This document shows positions 7,794 through 14,884 of a stretch of 15,532 bases of DNA, one piece after another; position 1 is the stretch's first letter, and each line of letters begins with the position of its first letter. Position numbers and translations under genes: made by a program. The notes below the pieces were generated by a model. The model did not search any database, had not been told where the DNA came from, and saw nothing but the letters and a program-made list of their open reading frames with translations. The stretch lies in NCBI GenBank assembly GCA_045642225.1, contig JAZUIN010000013.1, positions 1-15,532 of the forward strand, written 5' to 3'. Source of the stretch: RUG191 sp045642225 (lineage in GTDB: Bacteria > Bacillota > Clostridia > Lachnospirales > Lachnospiraceae).

Positions 7794-8783
7794 ATGGCAA
7801 AGGAAACACTTTTGATGAAATTGAAACGGTTTAATGAAGCCGTAGATAATAATATTTCCGATAAAATGTCACCCTTAAAAAGGCTAGCCACTTTTCTTGA
7901 TTTTACATATGAGTATAAAGTTCATGAGGTATATCTTCTTGATTATATTCAATATGGATTTTATTGGAAAACAAAGCCTGAAAGAAAAAAATATGTTGTT
8001 CATGGAAAACTTATTGAGATGATGAAAAAATGCAATAGCCCAGAACATAGGTTTATTTTTGATGAAAAACCTGAATTTGATAAGGCTTTTAGCAAATTTT
8101 TGCATAGAGATTGGTTAGATTTTAAGTATGCATCTTATGATGATTTTGTTTCGTTTTTGCAAGGGAAGGACACTTTCTTTATAAAAGATCCAAAAGGTAT
8201 GTTTGGTAAGGGAGTTTCAAAAGTACTTGTAAGTGAAATTAAAGATGTAAAAAACTATTATGAGGACCTAGTAAAAAAGCAAGTTTTATGTGAAGAAACA
8301 TTGACTCAGTGTAAGGAAATGGCGGAATTCAATGATACATCTATTAATACATTAAGAGTTGTTTCGATGGTAAAGAAAAATGGTGAAGTTGAAATTATGG
8401 GAGGGCTTCTTAGAGTAGGTAGACAAGGAAGAATAGCTGACAATTTCCATCACCAAGGTATTGCAGCGTTTATTGACCCAAAATCAGGTGTAGTAGTTAC
8501 AACAGGTATTGATAAAGATAATATACGACATGTTTACCATCCTGATTCTAATAAACAGATTGTTGGTTTCAATATTCCAATATGGGATGAAGTTATAAGA
8601 ACAGTAGAAGAGGCTGCATTAGTATATGCTGATATGCGGTATATTGGTTGGGATGTAGTGATTGATAAGAATTATAACGTGGTTTTAGTTGAAGGAAATC
8701 CTGGGGCGGATCCAGATGCGGAACAGATTACTACAAAGGAAGGAAGATGGCCTCTGTATAAAAGAATTATTGATGAATTGTAA
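7794..8783 (+). CDS. Sugar-transfer-associated ATP-grasp protein (second copy)
   Basis: This second member of the ATPgrasp_ST family is 329 residues from ATG 7794. Visible marks are FFIKDPKGMFGKGVSK (nucleotide-binding Lys131 and glycine loop), SINTLRVVSM (183-192), YIGWDVVID with Asp287, and LVEGNPGADPD (298-308) with Glu300 and Asn302 as metal ligands. AAGGAGGAG lies about 10 bases before ATG 7794 and decides the start. However, TTG 7761 also has a G-rich site (GGGGGGA) at good spacing and would add 11 residues, so the N-terminus is uncertain. Compared with the first copy the core motifs are kept but the flanking sequence is very different, so the two probably act on different substrates. 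Predicted role: an ATP-dependent amide ligase decorating the repeat unit. Confidence 0.87.
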   Translation: MAKETLLMKLKRFNEAVDNNISDKMSPLKRLATFLDFTYEYKVHEVYLLDYIQYGFYWKTKPERKKYVVHGKLIEMMKKCNSPEHRFIFDEKPEFDKAFSKFLHRDWLDFKYASYDDFVSFLQGKDTFFIKDPKGMFGKGVSKVLVSEIKDVKNYYEDLVKKQVLCEETLTQCKEMAEFNDTSINTLRVVSMVKKNGEVEIMGGLLRVGRQGRIADNFHHQGIAAFIDPKSGVVVTTGIDKDNIRHVYHPDSNKQIVGFNIPIWDEVIRTVEEAALVYADMRYIGWDVVIDKNYNVVLVEGNPGADPDAEQITTKEGRWPLYKRIIDEL

Positions 8784-8813
8784 CACGTATGAAGAGTAGG
8801 AAGGAAAACAAAT

Positions 8814-9857
8814 ATGATCAGTTTCGTTAATGATTATAGTCAAAATGCTTGTCCAGAAATTATAGAGGCAATTGCAAAAACCAATCTAGAGGGCAATTTA
8901 GCATATTCAGGTGATTATCATTCTCGTATCGCTGCTGATTTAATTAGGAAGAAATGTGAGGTGGATACTGCTGATGTTCAAATACTTATGGGAGGGACTC
9001 AGGCAAATTTAATTGCGTTTTCTGCTTTTTTGAGACCTCATGAGGCAGTAATTGCAGTACACACTGGTCATATTTGTGTACATGAAACTGGAGCAATTGA
9101 AGGTACCGGTCATAAATGCCTTGAAGTGGATGGTGTAGATGGTAAAGTTACCCCACAAGATATTATTAATGTATGCGGACCTCAGAATTGGGATCATGCT
9201 GGGATTTTGATTGTAAAACCTAGGATGGTATATATAAGTCAAAGTACAGAGGTGGGTACGGTTTATTCAGAAAAAGAATTAAGAGAATTAAGGCGAATGT
9301 GTGATGAATATAATCTTCTTTTATACTGTGATGGTGCACGTATGGCTAGTGCACTTGATTGTTCAGATGTATCATTGCCAATTTTAGCAGAACTATGTGA
9401 TGCTTTTTATATTGGAGGAACAAAAAATGGTGCTCTTTTTGGGGAAGCAATGGTTATAGTAAATCCAGAATTACAATCTGATTTTAGATATATTGCAAAA
9501 CAAAAAGGCGGTATGCTTGCAAAAGGATGGTTGCTAGGTTTACAGTTTGAAATTTTAATGCAAAATGATTTGTATGAAAAGATTGGTAAACATGAAAATC
9601 AAATGGCTCAGTATCTGAAAGATGGACTATTAGGATTGGGATTTGAGGTTACAGTTGATAGTCCTTCAAATCAATTGTTTTTTTCTTTTCCAAATGCAGT
9701 ATTAGAAAAAATGTGTAATGAGTTTTCATGGGAAGTTATTTGTAAATTGGATGAGTTAAATACTGAGATACGTTTAGTAACAAGTTGGGCAACCAGAAAA
9801 GAAGAGATAGACTATTTTTTGAGTTATATAAAAAGCAAACTAGAAAATAATTTGTAA
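8814..9857 (+). CDS. Threonine aldolase-family PLP enzyme (beta-eliminating lyase fold)
   Basis: This 347-residue fold-type I PLP protein resembles low-specificity L-threonine aldolase. It has FVNDYSQNACPEIIEAI at the start, LMGGTQANLIAFSAF (58-72, phosphate-binding part), a histidine-rich stretch HTGHICVHETGA (83-94) that supplies the residue stacking on PLP, YCDGARMASAL with Asp173, and the Schiff-base lysine Lys204 in GGTKNGALFGEA. Length is normal for the family. The start follows GTAGGAAGGA. Family members cleave or form beta-hydroxy-alpha-amino acids from glycine and an aldehyde; some relatives racemise or eliminate. In this setting the enzyme may build, rather than degrade, a hydroxy-amino acid used as a polysaccharide substituent. 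That role is an inference from gene order. Confidence 0.9.
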   Translation: MISFVNDYSQNACPEIIEAIAKTNLEGNLAYSGDYHSRIAADLIRKKCEVDTADVQILMGGTQANLIAFSAFLRPHEAVIAVHTGHICVHETGAIEGTGHKCLEVDGVDGKVTPQDIINVCGPQNWDHAGILIVKPRMVYISQSTEVGTVYSEKELRELRRMCDEYNLLLYCDGARMASALDCSDVSLPILAELCDAFYIGGTKNGALFGEAMVIVNPELQSDFRYIAKQKGGMLAKGWLLGLQFEILMQNDLYEKIGKHENQMAQYLKDGLLGLGFEVTVDSPSNQLFFSFPNAVLEKMCNEFSWEVICKLDELNTEIRLVTSWATRKEEIDYFLSYIKSKLENNL

Positions 9858-9890
9858 TAGGTATATTTATAAGCAAGGATAGTAGAGGTT

Positions 9891-11201
9891 ATGGTTCAAT
9901 TAAAGGTCGGAAATCATTATATAAATAAAGCAAATTCCATAGAAGAAAGGGTTTTATTCGCGTGGTTAATTAATGTGGTAATATTAACATTTGCGCGTTT
10001 TTTTTTGACACAATTAAATATTTATGGTTTGACAAGAACGATTATTCTTTGGTGGTTGGCGTCTATCCCCATTCTATATATTATGCTAAACAATAAAGTG
10101 ATTGAGCAAAGAAAGTATATATTTTTCTTATTTATTTTTTTCTTGTCTGCTTTGAGTTTTGGCTTGACCGCTTTATTAAATCAGGATATAGCTTATTTTT
10201 ATACAAGAGAAAGCTACGGACTAGAACGAGTTTTTAGACCAGATAGTGCCATATATGCGTTGTTGTTTTTTGGATTAATAGAAGACGCCGATAAAATTCT
10301 AAATGTAATTAGAAAATATGCATATATTGATTTTGTGTATTTATTATTGTTTCAACTTTTACCTGCATATTTAAAAGGCGGATGGGAGGACATTTCTTAT
10401 AGGGGAAATATTGTTTTGCGACAATACAGTTTATCCTTTGGGTATTCTATGTTACTGCCTTCAATTATTTTTTTATATTTATTTTTAAAGGAACGAAAGA
10501 TATTTAATTTGAGTTTGGGAGTTATTGGACTGATTCTTATTCTACTAAACGGTTCTAGAGGCGCAATGATTATGCCAATCATTTTTGGTGGCTTAATGAT
10601 GATAAACAATATAGTAAAAAACAAAGATGTATCATGGAAAATTCTTAAAATTACAGCCATAACTTTAATGCTAGTTATGATTATTGTCTTTTGGGATGAT
10701 TTGATGAGGAGGTTAATTAGTTTTGCGGCAGGACTTGGAATCAAATCTAGAACCATAGAAATGCTGATGAGTGGAGATATTTCTAATAATAATGGTCGAA
10801 GCGCAATTTGGATTGCAGTTATTACTGCGATAAAAGAGGGAGGGATTTTTGGATATGGAACGTTTGGAGATAGACCGTTTGTTTATCCAATACATTATGT
10901 TGCATATTCACATAATCTTGTTTTGGAAATTATTTGTAGCTATGGAATAATTGGCATAATTATTTGTGGCACAATTGTTGTTAATACTGTAAGAATGATT
11001 TTCTTTTGTAGAGATAATCAATTTCGTGAAATATTTATCATCTTTGTTTCTGTAGCAGCACAGCTTTTGTTCTCTATGTCATTTTGGTATGTATGGGAGT
11101 TCTGGGCTGCAATTGCTATAGCACATGTTTATCATAGAAGAAATAAATTGAGTTATTACAATTATAGTTCTAATGTTAGGGAGCAAGGCAATGACAGATA
11201 A
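9891..11201 (+). CDS. wzy: O-antigen/capsule repeat-unit polymerase (Wzy-like, O-antigen ligase superfamily)
   Basis: This 436-residue polytopic membrane protein has about ten or more hydrophobic segments, for example around 22-40, 48-66, 75-95, 145-160, 183-200, 207-220, 252-268 and 344-364. The superfamily marks are LNGSRGAMIMP (219-229), NNGRSAIW (300-307), GYGTFGD (321-327) and SHNLVLEIICSYGIIG (340-355). The large outside loop between about 280 and 340 is expected to hold the catalytic arginines. Wzy proteins join lipid-linked repeat units on the outer face of the membrane. A polymerase rather than a ligase is inferred because a Wzx flippase is two genes downstream and the host looks Gram-positive. 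Its last 11 bases overlap the next gene. Confidence 0.87.
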   Translation: MVQLKVGNHYINKANSIEERVLFAWLINVVILTFARFFLTQLNIYGLTRTIILWWLASIPILYIMLNNKVIEQRKYIFFLFIFFLSALSFGLTALLNQDIAYFYTRESYGLERVFRPDSAIYALLFFGLIEDADKILNVIRKYAYIDFVYLLLFQLLPAYLKGGWEDISYRGNIVLRQYSLSFGYSMLLPSIIFLYLFLKERKIFNLSLGVIGLILILLNGSRGAMIMPIIFGGLMMINNIVKNKDVSWKILKITAITLMLVMIIVFWDDLMRRLISFAAGLGIKSRTIEMLMSGDISNNNGRSAIWIAVITAIKEGGIFGYGTFGDRPFVYPIHYVAYSHNLVLEIICSYGIIGIIICGTIVVNTVRMIFFCRDNQFREIFIIFVSVAAQLLFSMSFWYVWEFWAAIAIAHVYHRRNKLSYYNYSSNVREQGNDR

Positions 11202-12414
11202 ATTTAATGAAGCTTTAAGTGATGTTATCAAAATAACTTATATAGGAGATATAACTAGTGATAGACCATTGTTACGGGCATTAGAACCAAATTTTGATTT
11301 TAATATTGTTTTTGATCGAGTTAGAGAAATGTTCAGCGGCTCAGATGAGGTTGTGGCCAATTTAGAGACAGTTTGTGCCGGAGAGGAGATAGGGTTTCAA
11401 AATAGACATATGTCGTACAATACTCCAGCAACAATTCTTGAGGCGATGAAGAAAGCGAACATAAATGTTGTTTCAACAGCTAATAATCATTGTTTGGATC
11501 AAGGATTTGAAGGTATATATAGCACATTAGATTATTTAGATCAAAATAATATTTTACATGTTGGAACGAATAGAAAGGCAAATGAAGATGGGCGAGTATT
11601 ATATGAAAATATAAAAGGTAGAAAGATTGCATTTTTATCCTATACATATTCTACTAATGAATCTAATACTGGTATTGTTTTGACAAATAAGAATGATTAT
11701 TATGTGAATTTGTTACGCGAGCAACAAAGAGGGTTGGATAATGCTAGTTTATGGAAATGCATTGCGTTTAAGGTTTTGTCTAATAAACAGAGACTTTTGT
11801 TAAAACGAATTGTAGCAAGAGCAAAACTGTTATTTGGTATTCCATTTATGACTGCTAGGTTTGATTTTGTTAAAGATGGAGATTTGAATAATAAATATCT
11901 AGATGATGTTGTTAATGATATAAAAGAAGCAAAAAAGAATGCTGAGTTTGTTATATTATTAGTTCACGCGGGGGGACAATTCAATGATAGTCCAGGAGAG
12001 TACTGTCAGTTTTTAGTGAGATTTTTAATTGATAATGGAGCAGATTTAGTTGTAGAGAATCATCCACACGTTATACAGAAGCTAGAGTTCATAAATGATA
12101 AGATGGCTGCATTTTCATTGGGAAGCTTTAATATGTCATGTAGTTCCGATTATGTTGTAAAGGAGTCTTTACCACAATATTCTGTTGCGTTGCATCAGTA
12201 TATTGAAGGTAGTAATATGAGATATACATTTTCTATATTGAAAAATGTAGAAAGTAAAGATGGAAAGATAGTAGTATGGCCTATTGATAAGTTATACGAT
12301 AATCTTAACACAGAACAGCGTAAAAATATGAATAGTGAAGTTGCAAAAGTCTATGAAAGGATAACAGGAAAAAAATATGAATATATAGAACCAAAACCAG
12401 AATTTGCACTTTAA
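11191..12414 (+). CDS. CapA-family protein (PGA_cap metallophosphatase fold)
   Basis: This 407-residue protein resembles the CapA/PgsA family. Motifs run in the family order: TYIGDI with Asp20, VANLET (55-60), TANNHCLDQGFEG (97-109), LLVHAGGQF with His259, VVENHPHVIQKLEF (287-300) and FSLGSFN near 308-314. The usual GHHPHV appears as ENHPHV. ATG 11191 is preferred over ATG 11173 because AGGGAG lies 7 bases before it and nothing family-like precedes it; it overlaps the polymerase gene by 11 bases. CapA itself is tied to poly-gamma-glutamate, where it has an N-terminal membrane anchor. Here no anchor or signal peptide is seen, so the protein looks cytoplasmic. It may act on an amide, phosphodiester or amino-acid part of the repeat unit; its reaction is unknown. 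Confidence 0.87.
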   Translation: MTDKFNEALSDVIKITYIGDITSDRPLLRALEPNFDFNIVFDRVREMFSGSDEVVANLETVCAGEEIGFQNRHMSYNTPATILEAMKKANINVVSTANNHCLDQGFEGIYSTLDYLDQNNILHVGTNRKANEDGRVLYENIKGRKIAFLSYTYSTNESNTGIVLTNKNDYYVNLLREQQRGLDNASLWKCIAFKVLSNKQRLLLKRIVARAKLLFGIPFMTARFDFVKDGDLNNKYLDDVVNDIKEAKKNAEFVILLVHAGGQFNDSPGEYCQFLVRFLIDNGADLVVENHPHVIQKLEFINDKMAAFSLGSFNMSCSSDYVVKESLPQYSVALHQYIEGSNMRYTFSILKNVESKDGKIVVWPIDKLYDNLNTEQRKNMNSEVAKVYERITGKKYEYIEPKPEFAL

Positions 12415-12425
12415 GGAGAGATTTG

Positions 12426-13856
12426 ATGAGTGAAAAAAAAATAGTTGAATCGAGAGTTGTATTAAAATCAGGTATATGGTATACAGTTAGTAATTTTGCA
12501 TTTAGAGCTATCGCATTTATTACTACTCCAATATTTACTCGTGTATTAACTAAAAGTGAATATGGTTCTTATAATAGTATTCATAGTTGGGTTTCAATTC
12601 TGATTGTTTTAGCAGCATGTGATTTGCATTCCTCAATTATCAGGGCAAAACTTGATTTTGAGGATGATTTAGAAAGCTATGCATTGTCATCATTAACACT
12701 TTCATCTATTATTACAATTATTTTTTATTTTACCAGTTTATTATTTGAAAATTCTTTAGAAGTATTATTTGGATTCGACAAGAAATATTTTCATATTATT
12801 TTCCTGTATATTTTATGTAATGAGGCCTTTTACTCGTTTGTTACGTTGGAAAGGGCACAGTATAGATATAAGACTTTTTCATTACTGACAGGAATTTCAA
12901 TTGCGCTAACAAGCATCTTTTCTGTGATTTTAGTGCTTGTGTTGAACAATAAATTAGATGCGCGAGTTTATGGGCAATATATACCAATTGTTTTAATTGG
13001 CATTTGTATGTATGGATTAATTATACGAAAAGGGAAAAAGATAAACTTTGGGTATTATAAATATGCACTTACTCTTAGTTTGCCATTGGTTCCACACCAG
13101 TTATCGCTTATTTTGTTAAGTTCGTCTGATAGAATTATGATTACAAATTTGGTAGGTGCGGAGTTCACTGCATTATATAGCATAGCATATATTATTACAA
13201 ACATCATTGCTATCTTATTAGATTCTATGAATAAGGCGTGGGCCCCATGGTTGTTGGGTTCATTAAAAGCAAAACATTTGGGTGATGTAAAGAAAACTAC
13301 TTCGATGTATTTTTTGTTTTTCTTTGGATTGATTATTGGAGCCTTAATTTTTTCACCGGAAGCTGTATTGATACTAGGTGGAAGAAAATATGTAGAAGGT
13401 ATATATGTTTTGCCACCATTAATTATCGGATGTTTATTCCAGTTTTCATATACAATGTATGTTCAGCTGGAGTTCTATGAGAAAAAGATGAAAACGATTG
13501 CTGTAGGTTCTGCTATTGCAGCAGTGATAAATATTGCTTTGAACTATATACTAATTCCAATGTTTGGATATGTCGCTGCTGGTTATACGACACTTATTGG
13601 ATATGCTGTATTGTTTGTTATTCATTACTGGACGATATGTCGATATGGATATAAGAATATTTTTGATAGAAAATTGATATTTGCTGTACTTGCGGGATCT
13701 TTAGTTCTTATTCCACTATTCTTAATTCTGTATTCCTTGAATGTTGTTAGATACATTATTGGAGGTATATATATAATCGCGTTAAGTATTGCCATAATAA
13801 AAAAAAGAAAAAATATACTCTGTTATTTCTTAGGAGGCAAGAGTAATGAAAAATAG
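12426..13856 (+). CDS. wzx: Polysaccharide flippase (Wzx, MOP/MATE superfamily)
   Basis: This 476-residue integral membrane protein has about 12-14 hydrophobic segments spread along its length. The N-terminus GIWYTVSNFAFRAIAFITTP and the following FTRVLTKSEYGSYN are typical of Wzx/RfbX transporters, which carry undecaprenyl-linked repeat units to the outer face of the membrane. ATG 12426 follows AAGGAGAG at good spacing. The last seven residues (GGKSNEK) are encoded by sequence that also occurs at 15027-15050 before the broken sortase copy, so the very end of this gene lies in the shared repeat at the locus boundary. The gene overlaps the sortase start by 11 bases. Confidence 0.92.
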   Translation: MSEKKIVESRVVLKSGIWYTVSNFAFRAIAFITTPIFTRVLTKSEYGSYNSIHSWVSILIVLAACDLHSSIIRAKLDFEDDLESYALSSLTLSSIITIIFYFTSLLFENSLEVLFGFDKKYFHIIFLYILCNEAFYSFVTLERAQYRYKTFSLLTGISIALTSIFSVILVLVLNNKLDARVYGQYIPIVLIGICMYGLIIRKGKKINFGYYKYALTLSLPLVPHQLSLILLSSSDRIMITNLVGAEFTALYSIAYIITNIIAILLDSMNKAWAPWLLGSLKAKHLGDVKKTTSMYFLFFFGLIIGALIFSPEAVLILGGRKYVEGIYVLPPLIIGCLFQFSYTMYVQLEFYEKKMKTIAVGSAIAAVINIALNYILIPMFGYVAAGYTTLIGYAVLFVIHYWTICRYGYKNIFDRKLIFAVLAGSLVLIPLFLILYSLNVVRYIIGGIYIIALSIAIIKKRKNILCYFLGGKSNEK

Positions 13857-14571
13857 TAAAGTTATGAAAGTATTTGTGACAGCATTATCATTAATGATGG
13901 TAATGGGACTTACATTTTTTGCTGATGCATCTGTAACACATGCGGCTAAGAAGAAGTCAGCTCGGGTACAAAGTACTAATACGACAATGCCATGTGATTT
14001 TGGTGCTGAGCAAAGTAAAAACGCAGATATTTATGCTTGGATTCAAGCGCCAGGTACAAAGATTAATTATCCAATTTTACAGAGTGAGACAGATAATTAT
14101 TATCTAAATCGAAATGTTGATCTTAGCAAGGGATATCCTGGTTGTATCTATACTAATAAGGTTCATGCAAAAGACTTTTCATCATTTTTTACAGTGCTTT
14201 ATGGTCACAATATGAATAATGGCAGCATGTTTGGCACATTGCATAGATTTGATGATGCAGACTTTTTCGATTCTCATGACACTATGTATATATACATGCC
14301 AGGAAAGAAATTGACCTATCAGATATATGCAACACAGCGCCATAATGATTTATATTTGCCAGATGAGTATTCTGCGAGCAATTCAAATGCTAAGCAAGCA
14401 TTTGTAGATATGTCGCTTGCAAGTACAGGAGATAGTATGTGCCATGTTAGAGAGGGTGCGAGTGTTACGACAGATGATAAGATCATAGTGTTGGCTACTT
14501 GCTGTGGAAAGGACGCAAATCACAGATTTCTTGTATTTGGCAAGTTGATAGGTGAGGAAGATATAAAATAA
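13846..14571 (+). CDS. Class B sortase (intact copy)
   Basis: This 241-residue exported transpeptidase has a hydrophobic signal or anchor segment at about residues 8-28, ending in VTHAA. The sortase barrel follows: DIYAWIQAPGTKINYPIL (61-78), LYGHNMNNGSMFGTL with catalytic His121, and VLATCCGKDANHRFLVFGKL with Cys219 in the TC motif and Arg227. Length and motif spacing fit class B enzymes, which join surface proteins or pilins to cell wall. No LPxTG-type substrate gene is visible in the window. AGGAGG stands 8 bases before the ATG, which lies inside the end of the flippase gene, so translation may be coupled to the polysaccharide operon. The stop codon is directly followed by a LexA box. A deleted second copy lies at 15040-15313. 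Confidence 0.93.
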   Translation: MKNSKVMKVFVTALSLMMVMGLTFFADASVTHAAKKKSARVQSTNTTMPCDFGAEQSKNADIYAWIQAPGTKINYPILQSETDNYYLNRNVDLSKGYPGCIYTNKVHAKDFSSFFTVLYGHNMNNGSMFGTLHRFDDADFFDSHDTMYIYMPGKKLTYQIYATQRHNDLYLPDEYSASNSNAKQAFVDMSLASTGDSMCHVREGASVTTDDKIIVLATCCGKDANHRFLVFGKLIGEEDIK

Positions 14572-14583
14572 GAACAAATGTTC
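14572..14583 (+). promoter_or_regulatory. LexA (SOS) operator, first copy
   Basis: GAACAAATGTTC is an exact match to the GAAC-N4-GTTC core of the Gram-positive LexA/DinR box, and it also fits the finer pattern GAACRNRYGTTY. The palindrome extends to AAGAACAAATGTTCTT (16 bases, 7-base arms). It begins directly after the sortase stop codon and abuts the -35 hexamer, so bound LexA should block RNA polymerase. Binding itself is inferred. Confidence 0.85.
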
Positions 14584-14612
14584 TTGCGGCGCGTGTGCGC
14601 AGATGTTATAAT
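14584..14612 (+). promoter_or_regulatory. Sigma-A promoter of the small-peptide transcript
   Basis: TTGCGG (14584-14589) and a perfect TATAAT (14607-14612) are separated by 17 bases. The predicted transcript start near 14619 is the first base of an 8-bp stem-loop, which supports the assignment. The promoter is preceded directly by the LexA box. Confidence 0.85.
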
Positions 14613-14618
14613 TGAATT

Positions 14619-14731
14619 ATCTCCAAGGAGCCTTTTGGAGATAGGTGTTACCATAAAACGGTAGGCGGCTGGTCCTTCTTTTATTAGGAGGGATGTGAAA
14701 CGCCCTCTTGACGAAAGGGGGTGATGTGGAA
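14619..14731 (+). promoter_or_regulatory. Structured 5' leader of the small-peptide mRNA
   Basis: Three elements are visible. First, a perfect 8-bp hairpin at the 5' end: ATCTCCAA (14619-14626) pairs with TTGGAGAT (14635-14642). Second, a segment at 14644-14676 that is complementary to the transcript's 3' end (14934-14959). Third, a hairpin that hides the ribosome site of the peptide: CGCCCTC (14701-14707) pairs with GGGGGTG (14717-14723). GAGGG at 14688-14692 can pair with CCCTC at 14703-14707 and so compete with the third hairpin, which would expose the ribosome site. A protected 5' end and a hidden ribosome site are common in type I toxin messages. The folds were found by eye, without energy calculation. 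Confidence 0.7.
14695..14724 (+). CDS. Possible 9-residue leader peptide
   Basis: GTG 14695 opens a short frame (MKRPLDERG) that stops at TGA 14722-14724. AGGAGGG at 14686-14692 lies very close upstream, closer than is usual, which lowers confidence. The frame runs through the hairpin that hides the next ribosome site, so translating it would open that hairpin. This would couple it to the 50-residue peptide, in the way mok is coupled to hok. It may be chance. Confidence 0.25.
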   Translation: MKRPLDERG

Positions 14732-14884
14732 ATGACGATGGAATACATAACGGTAGCAGGCTTTGTGCTTGCGATATTTGTAGCCGGAGTTGCAGTTGGA
14801 AAGCTTGTCGAGAAAGTCGAAAGATTTATTAGCAAGAAGGAAGATGAAGAACATAGAAGCGCACAAAAAAACACCCGCCATTAG
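14732..14884 (+). CDS. Small single-pass membrane peptide, candidate SOS-induced type I toxin
   Basis: This 50-residue frame starts at ATG 14732 (a second ATG lies two codons later). AAAGGGGGTGAT upstream matches the full anti-Shine-Dalgarno complement at 11 of 12 bases, which argues strongly that it is translated. Residues 6-23 (ITVAGFVLAIFVAGVAVG) form one membrane helix. The tail from residue 24 is amphipathic and very charged (KLVEKVERFISKKEDEE...). Short length, one helix, charged tail, LexA-box promoter, hidden ribosome site and 5'-3' complementarity together resemble type I toxins such as TisB or holin-like toxins. I do not recognise the exact family. No antisense RNA promoter could be established, so the antitoxin half is missing or unseen. 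A harmless SOS-induced membrane peptide is an alternative. Confidence 0.7.
   Translation: MTMEYITVAGFVLAIFVAGVAVGKLVEKVERFISKKEDEEHRSAQKNTRH

Noticed and set aside
10397..10756. 119-codon open frame on the - strand opposite the Wzy-like gene
   Set aside because: It mirrors membrane-segment codons of the polymerase and shows no domain or partner gene of its own.
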